Positions 46,798 to 60,269 are shown, counted from the stretch's first letter. The stretch: 64,000 nt of DNA from Sebastes aleutianus (GCA_916700875.1 CAKAKS010000001.1:10789741-10853740), one strand, 5' to 3'. The notes: a model not told the origin generated them from the letters alone. Numbers and translations: made by a program.

Positions 46798-48605
46798 TGC
46801 CTGTGCACAATGCAAGCATATCTGGATAATCACGTCAGCTAAATGTCTAAATTGAGCATTTTTGTGGGGGTTTTGTTCTTCTCCAGACAATGTAAAAGCA
46901 CGTCTCCTTTCCTCATGTTAACTGTGGGCAGGTAGCTGTTGGACTGTCTCCTCGGATTGGTCTGCAGGTCACAGTTCCTGTCTGTCATTGTCACCTTTGC
47001 AGCCTGGCTTCAGCCTCGATTATCTGATGGTAATCTGGGGTTGTTGTTTACCCGGGCCAAATTGCAGAGCCAATCCTCTTGGCTGTCTGTCCAGCGGCCG
47101 CTTGGCCTTTTGTCCTTGGACTCTTCTTATAACTTCTTAGCCTAAATGTTTGAGTAGAACGCTTTAGAAAGCTCATGATTCAAAATGGCATCAAAAAAAA
47201 GTTGATTTACTGGATTTCCCACTTCTTTTAAGTACCAGCCGTCCACATTAAAATAATGTGAATCAACCAAACTGCACGCAAATGTGTCTGCGCAGGTTCA
47301 TCTCATTCATTCAGGAAGTGCAAAGTCAAAACAGGAGCTCAAGTTTCTCAGTTTCCAAAGCATCCAGCCAAACTGTCCAGTCCATCTGGTTCATACTGGG
47401 GTGTTGTAAGAAACTAAAGGGCTCAGTATGCTTGTAACAAACTTGTTTGATGTATTGTCCGACCACATCTAAAGGCAAAAGCGCCTATACCTGTTCAGAA
47501 AATCCCCCTCGTGGCTCCCTGATCTGTATTGAAGAGCTCTTTGTCTTTGTTTCTTGTTTTTGTAGTTTTGCCGCCATACAAAGGGTGCACACTTTATAAC
47601 AATCCCTCCTCGAAGGCATTCGTGTGGCGTTTCACTCGGTTTTACACACAAAAATTGACGGAAGTAGTTGTGTGAAGAATGAAAGGTTCAGATCCTTTTA
47701 TCTCTCTCACCTGCACACCGCTGGCAAAAAAACGCTGTGAGCGTGGGTTTGAAGGTCAGATTGTCAGTTTTGTAAAAGTTACAAATATTGTCAAACGCAG
47801 CCCACCCATATTTCAACATCCTAAATGTGTGCAGGGAGGAGGTTTCAGACGCTGTTTGACAGTCCGATAAGCACATTGTTTGAAACACATTGAGATACTA
47901 TTGTAATCTTTTATGTGACATTTGAAGAACAGCAGAACGACTCAGTATGCGTCTGTTACGATGGTTATTGTCAGATTAAGAGAGTCATAAAATCTTGAGG
48001 TGACTCAGCAGAGACATACACGTTGGTCCATGACCAGTCAACGCTCGCCGTCTTTCACGGCGCGCATGATGTCATGGGGAAGGAGGTGCTAGGAACTGAC
48101 TTCCAAGAACAAGAATGTGAACAAAAAATAGCAGTGTGTCTGATGCTGACCTTTCTTCTGTTTCACAGTTCCACCTGCAACACCAACAACTTTATCTTTC
48201 ACATCATTCCTCTTTCGCTTCTCCATGTTTACAATTGAAGAGCACTTTGTGCTCCCATTGGTCACGGTTGTGAGCGAACACGTCGTTGAAGGCAAAACAA
48301 TTCTAACATGCTAGCGTTTCTGTCAAGACGCATCGTCTGTCATCCACTATGACACATTACACGGGATAAAACAATTGATTGACGCAGCCGACCCTCATTG
48401 TCGTTCCCAATCCGAGCAGACACCCTACGGCAGCCGACGTCGCGCTATAACCAGGCTGATATCGTGCAGACATAAGATGCCTATTGGTTCATTTAAATGC
48501 AGCCCATGGAATAATTTAAGCATAGTGCTGAGCTCCGAGAGATAAAGACATACTATGGTATGTTGCGTCAAGATGCATGGCACAGAGCAGTGTGAAATAA
48601 CTTAC

Positions 48606-48690
48606 CTGGGAAACTTGGATGACGTTGGTGTCGATGTTCTCAGGATGTAACGGGTTGTCCAGTCCAGTTAAATCAGCACCGAGTCTGAAC
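48606..48690 (-). other. candidate coding exon of an unidentified antisense gene
   Basis: On the minus strand, acceptor ATTCTTTTAATATTCTGTTTCAG and donor CCCAG|GTAAGT (a consensus 5' splice site) bound 85 nt. With one leading base of a split codon, 28 codons stay open and protein-like: FRLGADLTGLDNPLHPENID then TNVIQVSQ. It ends in phase 0, which suits the candidate exon at 27868-27976, 20.6 kb downstream on the same strand. I do not recognise the protein and cannot find the upstream exons. It may belong to an antisense gene nested in prom1, a processed lncRNA, or be a chance pairing. Confidence 0.4.
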
Positions 48691-49764
48691 CTGAAACAGA
48701 ATATTAAAAGAATGTCAATGTAGATAATGAGATTAGAGCATCGCTTTTTAATTTGAACAGATTAAGTTCTTTACAGTACTGATGATGGACAGCCATCTGC
48801 AGAATGCTAATCATCTTACTGACCGCTGAGAAATACACAGTAGATTACACTGTACTGCAGGATATCAATCTACTTCATGTTTATCAGTCAGAGCCCTGGT
48901 ACACATACTGCCATTTCTCGAAGTCCCTGTGCAACATAACATTCTTTATTAGCGTCTGTTGCCATGTCGCCCAGATTTATTTTTATCTGTGTGTTTGTGC
49001 ATCTCCCTCTGGCCTGCATTTCTACCCATCAATGTGATTTCCACTTGAGGGGAGGCTGTCAAGTTTACTAAATGTGCAGACTGGATTGTATTTTACAGTA
49101 CATGCATGTATTGGTGCATGAGAGCAGATACGAGATGTTAGTTTGTTTTCAATGTGCTCATCTGGCTCCTGTGTGAAAACAGAGTTAAGTGAAGTGTGGG
49201 ACTCCAACAGCTTGTATACTGTATATGTAGCCAAGAGTCTCAGCTGTTTACAAAGTGCTCTTCAAACACCCACTCATATATATTTACTGTATGTAAACAG
49301 ATGGAAAACTGCCATCTTGTATGATGCATTAACATCATTATCTCACTAAAGGCTGAGGATGAAACCGCAGGGATATTCTTTTTTAATTAAAATGTGAGGG
49401 ATAACTTTCTCATGGCAGGTTCAGACCAACTAATACCTTTCTTATTAGTTACACCATCGTGGATACAAAAGAAGGAGGACCTGAACCTCTCGATACAGCT
49501 TAATCCTGCAAATGACATTGGTGGGAGCATTGTTACCAAATTATCAAGGTAAAAGATTAACAGTTTTAAATTAAAGGCCTTTCCACCTTGTCGTTTTGTA
49601 AGTGTATGTGTGTGTGTGTATGTGTCCTCCTGTCTGTTGGTTGTGTAAAGCTAAGCCTGATTCCCTCTCCATAGTTACAGATTCTATGGTAACAGAGTGT
49701 TTACCTTGTGAGGAGGTGTTTTTACACCAAGCTCATGGGAAGTTAGCTCTGATACGAACAGTCA

Positions 49765-49766
<2 letters not shown>

Positions 49767-49800
<34 letters not shown>
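49767..49800 (+). repeat. (AC)17 microsatellite
   Basis: 34 bp of uninterrupted AC inside the prom1 intron. The open frame running across it is an artefact. Confidence 0.95.
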
Positions 49801-49805
<5 letters not shown>

Positions 49806-50123
49806 AGCCTGTTGTCCTTTATCAGAAACATTTCAGTTAAATGTCAAATCACTAGTGTGCTAACATTCACTGGAAGACATTTACTAGAACAGGATCTGAT
49901 GCAACCGTGAACTCAGTGGAGGGAAAACCCCACAAAATCAGAGTTTACATCAGCTTTTTACGGCATATGTCAACGTTTATATGACACATTGTTAGTACAC
50001 ATGACCACAAGTACTATCAGGTGGATGTAATTTGAATGTCTGGAGTACAACAACATTGAGTTATTAAGTAGCAGCGGGTATAACAGCAATTGATTTTAAT
50101 GTATTAGATTGTTTGCGTCATCG

Positions 50124-50472
50124 GGGCTGCACAATTAATTGAAATTGATCAAAATCGCAATATGGTCTACAGCAATTTTCAAATCACAGGAGGCGCAATG
50201 TGTGTCAAAATACCATTTTAAATTAAATATTGTTGTGCTGCAGAGATGTCCTGTCCTACACATCATATTCTACAGACTTAAGAAAACATCTTTGTTTGAT
50301 ACAGATCCCCGCAAAAATCACACCATAATCATTTTAATATGTTTTACGAATGAAAATGACAATAATGATGTAAAGATTATCATTCTCTCTAATATCGCAA
50401 ATCATATTGCAATTGCAATATTAGTTAAAATAATCACAATTAGATATTTTTTCAAAATTGTTCAACCCTGTG
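50124..50472 (+). repeat. AT-rich MITE-like element (GGGCTGCACAATTAATTG end)
   Basis: GGGGCTGCACAATTAATTGA at the left, CAAAATCGCAATATGGTCTA and GGAGGCGCAATGTG inside, AAAATTGTTCAACCCTG at the right. This is a familiar teleost repeat layout with degraded termini. No coding content despite a 138-codon frame that crosses it. Confidence 0.55.
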
Positions 50473-52522
50473 CGTCATCTGGATCACCAACTATAAGACT
50501 AAGTTTAATGTTTCCACTACATCTAATGATGTCAAGTCAATTATTATTTATATAGCAGAACACAGAAAGTTATCTCATGACACTTCATATAGAGCAGGTC
50601 TAGACTGAACTCTTTAAAATACACAATCATCTACACCTGTACTTCTCAAACAGTTTGGTTTTTGACCCGTTAGAATTAAGCAATGTCCAGTCGTGATATG
50701 TCTCCTTCGATGAGTTGTGAGCGGGTTGTTTAATTTTATTATTTTCTAGAGACGTAAAGAATTAAAATAATTCAGTAATTTACATTGGAACCGCAAAGGT
50801 TTGAAACTTTTCAAAAAAGAGAATAGAAATTGTTGTGGGAGTGTTTTTCATATCCTGTTAATCACGTCACTAAATCTCAGATTCATCTTGCCTGGATGTG
50901 TGAAAACAGGAAAAACAGGAAGTGGAAGGCAGTGTGCATGTAGGATGTGGTATTTTGATTTAGGCTACAATCACACAGGTAATTTTTTGTAACCTAGCTG
51001 CTCTTGTCAGTTGTCACATCTCGACCAGACTATGTCAACCTAAATCAATACAGCAGTGGTTAAGATATAGTGACTTTTATTCTCTAGTAATGCAACCCAT
51101 AGCATTTGTTTTTGTTGTGAATGTCAACGTTTTTCAAAGTCCACACCTCCAGTTTGTAACAGAGGCTTTCTTTTAAAAATGTGTAGTCTCCAAACCTACA
51201 CATACAAAGCTCATACAGGACTGCAGAAGCCTTAGAACTGGCATTGAGTAGTACATTTTCAATGACTAGTGAACAGGCTCTCTTGGGTAAAATCAGTGGA
51301 GTGCCCCTTTGAGAGATATCTTGTAGCTCAGTTTGTATTGTTAGAATACCATGTAGATGTGCATAGTGAATATCAGTATTTAGTTGCACACGTCTCTCCG
51401 TCTTTCTTGTCGGCCTTCACTTGTTTCACTCTCTAGTAAAGACTTCTCTAGTAAACACACAAAAAAGCCATTATCTAAAAATACTGAAAACTTTTTTGTT
51501 GCATAGCAACAAGGATGAAGAAATGTTCGGGGCATGCTTTTAGCTCCTGCTGTTACTAGATATTCACAGTGGCACCTTGAGAAAAGACTCGCTTCTGATC
51601 ACAGCCTGAGGCCTCGATGACACCTCCAGAAGGTGTCAAAAGGCATCTTGGGTACCAAAACGGCTCAACGGCAAAACGTACTGCCGTAACATATGCAGTT
51701 ATTAAAGTGGAAATCTTCTGTTTAATTACACCTTCATCTTGGTGGATGAGCTCTAATTGCTGTAATGATTTTGTACTGTTTTACCTGCCAAACAGCGTGG
51801 GTGGTACTTTGCTGGATTTCTCTATTTATAAAGTTTGAGTTTTCTTCGCTGGTGCATTTTTTACTCGTTGTTCTGCTTGGTTACTATTCTGTTTATTCCA
51901 AACAAACCAGTGTTGCTTCTTGCCATTTGTAAAAAAAAAAAGACCTGCCTGACCTTTGTATTAAATATACTGTAAAAACTATGTTTTGCTATAGGCACAT
52001 TCACTATGGTGTTAGTATCGGTCAGCACAAAATGTATTATGAACCTGCATTTATTGATATTTTGATGACCTTAGGGGGCTGCAGAAACAAGCTGAAAACA
52101 CAGCATTTAAGTTGATATGCAAACTTCTCAGCCAACAGTTGCCTATATACACACCCAGCAGATATGGAGCAATATAAGCATTAGTTTAGGGTTGTTTTCT
52201 GTCCACCAAGTGAATGTTAGTTCATATTTACTCCCCCCTTAAACTCTGTTTTTGCTCTCACCAACTCCTGAGGGAAATATCTGGCTCCCTAGCTGCTAAA
52301 TGTTCCTCTACGTTCACCAGTTAGTCGCTAACTGTGTCTGTCTGCTGAAAACATTTTTTCATCCTGCTGTATCTGAAAACACAGCTGATGAAAACGGTGA
52401 GACTGAACCAAAACAGTAAAGTTGCATGCTTTAAAACCAAAACAATGAGCCGAAAGACGCTAAAACGCTCTGTAGAGCTGAGGGAAACTGCAGTCAGGGG
52501 ATAACTGATCACTATGTATGTA

Positions 52523-53110
52523 TCATAGACTTTATATAAGAAGTGGATGTAGTCACCGTGACATCACCCATTGGTTTGTGGACTACGGTTTTGAAGCCTC
52601 GAGTTCAGCATTTTGGGAGTCGCCAATTTGTTTTTTTGCAACCAGAAGTGACACAAGAGGGTGGCGCTAAGTACAACCGAATGCTGAACAAGACATTTTT
52701 GGGCAACCAAAATGTTAATATTAATATTTGTGAACTGAAAACACACTGAAAGGGTTAAATTGTAAGATGAAAACACAGAAAACTCCCAGACCGGACAACG
52801 TCGTGGTAACGACCTGTCAATCACAAGGTAGCCACGCCCTAAAGCATACCCTGCTTTATGGTCTATTTGACTCTAACTGGGACCATAATTTACTAAATGA
52901 ACATTGTGCTGTAATGAAGAGGACTTGAAACTAGCGATTGAGACCATAAACTCATGTTTACAATGTTTACTGAGGTAATAAATCAAGTGAGAAGTCGGCT
53001 CATTTTCTCATAGACTTCTATACAATCAGACTTCTTTTTGCAGCCAGAGGAGTCGCCCCCTGCTGGCTATTAGAAAGAATGCAAGTTTAAGGCACTTCCG
53101 CATTAACTTC
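52523..53110 (+). repeat. dispersed repeat family R1, copy 3 (longest)
   Basis: The most complete copy: GACATCACCCATTGGTTTGT and GGAGTCGCCAATTTG at the left, AAGTACAACCGAATGCTGAA in the middle, then the shared R1 blocks to the GTCGCCCCCTGCTGGCT end. Confidence 0.75.
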
Positions 53111-54390
53111 ACTTTACAGATGCCCAATGGTATGTACGTTGTCATTTGATCCATTGTTAATACAAATATAGCAGCTTTAAATAAAATGTATTTATATGAT
53201 AATCTCCAGTCATTACACATGAAGGCACAGCAAAAATCCTGGTTTATGTCACTGAAGCGACGGAGAAACCAAGCAGAGTTCCCTGTATGCATTAGTGTTA
53301 CAACTCCTGCTGAATGTAATTCTGAACATAAAGCTCTCTCCCGTTTGTGTCCTCAGATAACTTTGTGAAGGAGAATCCACGTAGTTGGCAACAGCGTCCT
53401 TCCTCTGTTCAGGAAAAAAAATCCCCAACTGGCTCTCTGCTTTGTTGCACCGTGCGTCTTACAAGCAGAGCGTGGCTGAATGAAGTTTTGTGGTGTGGAA
53501 GTGCATCTCATGGCCAGGCTTACTAACTTACTCATTTATTTATTTTTATAATAAGCCTGTTAGCAACGGTGTCACAGACAACTGCCGGGGCTTAGTAGGG
53601 GGAATATTAGAGTTTTGTTGATTCGGCTGGTGGCTTTTGGAGCGAGCTGATTGGAATTTTTCCCCCTTTTTTTCTGAGCTGTTTCAGCCGTCAGTAAATA
53701 CACAGTAAGTCACGACAGCATGAAAATCTTAGTTTCCATGGCACCAACTTAATCTCTTTATCTTTCCAACTACCCACCTAACTGTCATCTATGCATCTAT
53801 TTACATATCTATGTATCAATCCATCTCTTCTCTCATGGGGAGGTATAAAGGGACAATGCGTGAATATTTTCTCTCTGCTGTTTTTCTTTGTCCATCTGTC
53901 TCAACCGGTTCCAGATTTTTTCTTTATCCCCTTCGGCAGTCTTTCCTTCTGTCTCTTCCGCTTTTTACACTTTCTGCTCTCCCATTTCAGCTGTTTAATC
54001 TTATGTTCTTATGCAGAACAACTTATAATAAGTGAGAACGTAAAATAAGCTTCAATTCTGACACCAGCAGCATTAACAGCATCTGGTAGCAAGCAGCACT
54101 CGTCTGTCAGTCACAGTCTTTCACTTTCTTTTTTTGGCTCTTCTGTCAAGATTTGCTCCACTCCCATTCCAGTTTCTGCAATACACCTGCTGTACACCTG
54201 TTTTAACTATTGTATTTACTGAAAAGCAGAAATAATTTCATGCTATACTAAACACTATAAACTAGAGCTTGACCAATAAATCATCCAGGTTTTTCACAAG
54301 GAAGAACAATGCATGGAATGAAAAAAAACGAGATCTCTGGTTCTGCCGCATTGATTTTGAACAATAGGATTTTTTCAATGGGTTTTGGAT

Positions 54391-54543
54391 GTCAACAAAG
54401 CACAGAGTAGCTCTGATTACAACACACACAGAGGGAGCAACTTCATTCTCTGCTCAGGTAGACATTACTCCTCTATATCTTTACATAGACAATAGTTGTT
54501 TGCTGCTATATTAATGCTCTGATATCGTATAGAGAACCTTTAA
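54391..54543 (+). repeat. dispersed repeat family R3, copy 3
   Basis: Matches 41028 and 44921 (CAACAAAGCACAGAGTAGCT, CTCTGCTCAGGTAGACATTA), ending at AGAGAACCTTTAAA. Confidence 0.75.
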
Positions 54544-56590
54544 ACTGCTTGTTATCAACTTGAAATCCAGTATCAGTTATATCCTAAACAAAGTGATGCT
54601 CCACACGGCTTGCAAAGTGGATTTCATTTGTTCAATCACCAAATTAAATGTTTACAATACTTCTACTGTACCAACAGTATCTTCAAAGTGCAGGTATTAT
54701 GTTGTGCTGTATTTATATTTATATAGTGACTGTTTATCATGATGAAGATACCATCTGAATGAGCGTCACGCACAGCCTAACAACACTTTTTTGCATTTAC
54801 ATTTTTGCAATTTTGCAGGGGCTTTTTTTCCCAAATTGATTTTGAGTGAGTGCAGCAGCAGCAGATGAGGTTTAGATTACAAGGTTTACTTCATTAGAGG
54901 CAAGAAAAGTGAAAGCCTGAGTGTTAAAGTCAGACCGTAAGTAGACGAGACAGAGTATGTGTTTGTCCATATGGTGACTGGGCAGAGAAGTGAAAGGTTA
55001 AAAACCTACATAGCTTCAGTACAAATGTATGTTCTTTCCAGTACTACAGTGGGAAAGTGCTTTGTGCGCCCTTTACTCGTCACTTGTCTCACCCCCCTCC
55101 AGGCAGATCCATTGTCAATTGGACCTGTTTTTTGTGTGACATTTATTAGAAAAAGGCTTCAATCTCCCACAGGGACAACGTTATTGGCTTTTCATAGACG
55201 GCATGTTACGTGATATTCCTGAATAGTTTATGCAGTTTGAGCCTCAGCGCAGCTTTCACAAAAGGTCAGTCATCTCAACAGCTCTGCTTCAATAACAACC
55301 ACAGGATGTCCTATTGGTTACACAGAGCGTCTCATAACAGACAGATCCCTGTTCCCATCCCACTCTGTACAAACTACTGTCAGGAGAAGAAAAAACAACC
55401 TGACTGCTGAGTTGTAAAAGAATTTCATCAAATAATCGACAGATTCAAAAAAACAAAACATCACTGAACAACGGTAGAAACACTATCATACATTACTATA
55501 ATATTGCAGATGTACCAGATGTATTTTCTTTCTTAAGTGGAAATCTTTCCATCTACATGGGAAAATATACTTTTTATAGAAAGCATTTGCATTTTTATTA
55601 TTTTATACTATATGAAAAAGTTTTTTATTATTATTATTATAAGAGTAAATATTGGTGAAATGATTAAACTCTTTTTTAAATCACACAAATAAATGTTGGT
55701 TGTATGGCTGAGTATTCCATCTCAATACTTTCGTAGCATACTTTATTAGTAGTATCAAAGTACTGTATTGTACTCTAATCGGTACTGAAAGGTGGCATCA
55801 AATGTCTGAAATCTCACACAGTGATTAGATAGTTCCTGATTTAAATCAAACTTTTATCAGCGTTACACTATTTTATTAAGGCCGAGGTCTCGTATGTCTG
55901 CTTACGTTTAGACAACATTTAATATTTGAGAAATTTGGCTCCATTTGTTGAATCAAAAAAAAAAGAAAGAAGAAAAACATGTACATTTCCTAATGTAAAT
56001 TGTATTATTTTGGTATTAGTACCAGAACGCAGGTATCATATTGGTACTAGCAATGAAACAATTGAAATAATACCCAGCTTATACTATATACTATACAAAT
56101 ATATCAATATGTTTGATATAAAATATGCATAAAGCTAGATGTGTGCGACACACAGCCATGACTAATGACAGACAAGAGTCAAAGTCTGTCCATTAACAGT
56201 AATCTGTAAAAGTAAACTTGTTTTAATGTCCAAGAACTTCAGTGGCCAAGTATGTTGACAGAAAAAAAAAAATCTCAATATTCTTCTACAGAGTGCAGAG
56301 AACAAATTTACAGGAGAATACAAATATAGAACAAAGATCAACAAACATAAAATCATTATGTACAGGCACGTTGCCTGGATGACGGTGTCATATAAAGCTA
56401 CAATATAATGTGTCTCCGCTCTGGATTAGTCTGCTATGGTGTAGTTCATCTGATCAATTTTGATGCACTAACCAAAACCATGCATAGCTGCCATTTCCAC
56501 GCCATGTATGTGCTGTAGATGGTAATGCAGCTAAATGTCATTGTGTGTGTTTCTGCTGTAAATCCTTACAGTCAATCAATACATAGATGG

Positions 56591-56605
56591 ATGTGTGTGT
56601 GTGTG

Positions 56606-56636
<31 letters not shown>
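56591..56636 (+). repeat. (TG)n microsatellite
   Basis: About 46 bp of TG with a single CA interruption. Confidence 0.95.
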
Positions 56637-56921
56637 CTGTATTGTATTCATCCACTGAAGGCGTAGGCTTGAACACTTCTGTCAAATCATTTAATCCATG
56701 GTACTAATCGCCTTTTTCACCATGGACACCCGGAGGGGCTGCTGGGAGGATTACCAGTCACACATCGCAGTTTGTGATGCTCTTGTGTCTCTTTAATTAA
56801 CAGATTAATACAAGGTCTTGTGGTAGTATACAGTAACTATTGTATGCAAATACAGTACATGGCACCTGTCAATTTCTTTCACTTTCAAATTCTATTTCAG
56901 TTGTGGTTTTTAACTTTTGTA

Positions 56922-57608
56922 GGGCTGCAAATAACAATTATTTCCATTACTGATTAATCAAGAGAATAAAAAGGCAGGTTAATTAGTTCATCTTTTGGTC
57001 TCGAGCAGTGGTTCCTTAAGGAACCCCTTTTCTATCATTGAGTAAACTGACGACCCCTGACTAAGTGACATATTATATGGATATTTCATATTATATTCAA
57101 TGCATAACAATAACAGTACCGACCAACTGACAAACTGTACAATTAACCCAAATAGCTAACATAATAACTGCAGGAAGTTTGTGTAAAACGAGCGATTTGG
57201 ATGAATTTTGAGCAGACTATTTCATGTGAATATTGTAGTTTTCTAATGTAGGATGAGGCTGTTCGGCAGAGAGGGAAGGCTCTGTGAATATAGCTCGTGT
57301 TCAGGTCTTCACCGTGCCCTTATCCTGTTTATATCTTAAATAATAATCCAAACTTTAAAAATTACAATGTCATTTAGTTCTCTTCACAGATTTGAATGAA
57401 GTGCTGATATATAGGCTGTATATTTTTAAATAAAGCTTTCTTACACCCATTAAAATTAAGAAGGGTTTGTGATCCCGTGAAGTTTTGGTGAACCCTAATG
57501 GGGGTCAGGACCCTCAGGTTGGGAACCAACGGTCTAGAAAATGGCCGGAAATAGTGAAAAATGCCGTCCCTCAACTAATCGATTAATCTACTAATTGTTT
57601 CAGCTCTA
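56922..57608 (+). mobile_element. GCTGCAA-type AT-rich element containing a nested insertion
   Basis: GGGCTGCAAATAACAATTAT at the left and CAACTAATCGATTAATCTAC with TTGTTTCAGCTCT at the right are the two halves of the element also seen at 15763 and 36111. They are separated by the 57006-57531 insertion. Confidence 0.65.
57006..57531 (+). mobile_element. hAT-like MITE (CAGTGGTTCC ends), nested
   Basis: CAGTGGTTCCTTAAGGAACC at the left and GACCCTCAGGTTGGGAACCA at the right, with the octamers GTCTCGAG and GTCTAGAA flanking (six of eight identical). It shares its terminus type with 22272-22540. It interrupts the older element around it. Confidence 0.65.
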
Positions 57609-58484
57609 AATGTGTGCGTTTCCTGAGTTTGAAAAAGATTATGATCAAAAATATGACAAATTATGGTATGGCTTTCAATATACATTCTCATCTCTCTCTG
57701 CAGAACAGAAAGCTCAGACATTCAGTCAGTATAAACAGGAGCTATGATGTTTAAATAAAAAAAACACATCTTTGCTTTGAATGGTAAACTCAAATTGATG
57801 CTGTTGGCTTCATGCAGGTGTCAGTCCTCTTCTATGTGAGAGCTGTGTGTGTTTGCATATTTTGAACCAACTACAGGAAAATAAAGTGCATATTTTATGA
57901 GTACAAAGAAAGGGATGTTGTTATCTGGCAGACAGCAGGAAAGCCAAGCATAAAAACATCAATTAGGGGCAAAGTGCAGTCGGGGCTGATATTTTTTATA
58001 TGTGTTCGTAGTCGGGATGAACACCGCCGATGATAAATTAAGGGAAATAGTGCAGACAAATCCATGCAAATGCTAAGATAAGGTTACATGGACTGGAATC
58101 TGATTTGTTTTGACTCCCTGCTGTCAAAATCACAGAGCATCACACAGGACGGTTTAATAAACATGCTGGCTGGGTTCATGTTCTATTTACAAGCCGATGG
58201 TTCACAACCGAAAAAAAACAAACAACCAAAACAACTTTAAAGAGCGTGTCCATCTGCGTTCTTTTCTATTTCTTTCAAATGGAAACGCCCTCTCAGCCGT
58301 TGGCAAAAAGCAGTGATGTAGGTTACCAAGGCTAATCAATAAGGTTAAGCCGTTATATCGTTCTCTTCAAAGCCACCAGACAACATTCACAAAAACAGTA
58401 ATTTTACCGCTGCCTTGATTGGTTGGTTTGTTTTTTGTTATTGTGCGAGTTTTGGATCCGAACTAACGTGGCGTCCACACAGCC

Positions 58485-58625
58485 GTACAATGCTTATCTT
58501 CCGTACTCCTGTCTGCTTTACCAAACTGGAAGCATGTCGACCTCCATCTAAGATAACTGCATGTAACGTTAACACACTGACTATAAGGATGTACATACTG
58601 TACATGTCGCAGCGACATCATGCAG
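58485..58625 (+). repeat. fragment of the palindromic TTAA element family
   Basis: ACTCCTGTCTGCTTTACCAA, AACTGGAAGCATG and AACACACTGACTATAAGGAT match the right arm of the elements at 4598 and 44247. The termini are lost. Confidence 0.55.
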
Positions 58626-60269
58626 AAACCTACGTCAGGTCAAGTTTGTAGAAGGGCTTGGGAAAATAGCATTTAGACGCTAAAACAAACATTCTTCGAC
58701 CAAAATTTGAATGTTCAGATTTGAATGCATACTGTAAGGAACACCACTGGGAAGCTACAGAATGATATACTGAAAAAAATAAATTAATAAATATTGGACC
58801 CGGCCTTTAAATCGATGCTACAAAGCCAAATATTCCAACTGTAGTCTGAGCCACAAAAAGAAACACAGCGAATGAAGCAACCATGCAGAGAATAAAGTTC
58901 TGGTCCAGGCGTTCAGCACCCTGGGAAACCCCGCTGTTCATGGCCATCAAAATAGCTCCTTCCTCTGCTATTCTAAAACTCAGCAGCCAAACTAAGACAG
59001 AGAACGGCTGGATTCCTCTGGGCGACTCCCTTCTAGTGAAACTGATGAAAAATTCATCTTGCCAGGTTCTGCTTTATCTTGAGCTCCCTGCAAAGCTTCA
59101 TTAAGTCTGCTGTAAAACCTTCACCTCGATTTGGTTCAGCAGCTCAGAAGCTACTGGAGCTGGTCTCCATGCTGTGCATTTACATTCACATTAATTCACT
59201 CATACCTTTGCATTAGCATTTTCCCTACTGTATGTGCTGAGAGAGCAGTTTCACAATCCACGGAGAATCAGTGGAGACCTCTGAAACTAAGATAGTGTCA
59301 ACATAACAGGTTAGTTTAGAGGGGTTAAAGGCCACAGCATCCTGCCAAACACATTTAATGTGCCTTTAAAGTAATGAGTGCCAGCAGAGAGGGTGGCGAG
59401 GAGAGAGTTAACGTGGGTGGAAACCAGCAGCGAGTGAGCTTTTCGTTCACGGAGAGGGATTAGACGCCTCTCACTAGAAACGGAGGTTGGATTCAATCCA
59501 GCCCTCTCTCCTCGCTGCTTTTCTCTCTTTCACCTCTCGTCTTTTTTCTCCTCTCTTATCCGTCTGTCTTTGATCTCTCTCTCTGTCTTTTCTTTCTTCC
59601 TCCTCTCTCTTACATCCCTCCATACTGCTTCTTTTATTCCTCATGATTACAGCAGGGACAAGTCCATTCATTCATTTTTCAGACATTGGAGGCTTGGTCG
59701 TACAGATATTTCTCTCAAGGAAGAAAAAAAACCTGTCTAAACCTGTTGATTTATTTGGTAATATCCTAGCAAAATATGCTATTCATTCATATATTCATCC
59801 TCTATTATCAGCCTTCTCTTTTCTCTCCCACTCTTGAGTTTGTCGACTCCAGTCGTTCTGGGTTTGCAGCAGTGTCGCCTATTAATTTGGTTAATGTAAA
59901 TCTAATTTGCATTGATGAGCATGTTTTGTAGAAAACACACTGCAGCTGGGACCACTATACGCTTTGGTTGGCAGCTAGCCCTTATAGTTGAATTTCGGGA
60001 AAGGTTAGGTCTTGATTAAATATTGAAGATTCAAAGCTGACTTGAAGCATGAAAAGACCGGCAAGTCCACAGGGTTCAATGCAAAAGTCATGTGCTCATC
60101 CAGCCATCCTCTCATCTCACTGTGGTATATGAACACCAAACTAGCTCCTGCATTACATCAAAACTTCAGTGAAAAGAAAATCATAAATTACTCACAGTAC
60201 TTACATACAGTACATACTGTACAATCTAGTTGGCAGTTACTTTCCATCCAAACTGTGATCTAATTTAGC

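Noticed and set aside
47700..47745. Minus-strand donor-like site (GCAG|GTGAGAG) as a further exon of the antisense candidate
   Set aside because: The only acceptor in range leaves about ten bases, too small to support.
50139..50555. 138-codon plus-strand frame
   Set aside because: It runs through an AT-rich MITE-like repeat and the peptide is Ile/Asn-rich low-information text with no domain.
53340..53390. Exon-like acceptor (GTCCTCAG) followed by a short open stretch in the prom1 intron
   Set aside because: The stretch does not align with prominin between the two identified exons, whose phases already join directly, and no good donor follows.
58883..59104. 73-codon plus-strand frame resembling a folded protein
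   Set aside because: No splice sites or family motifs; it looks like a chance frame.
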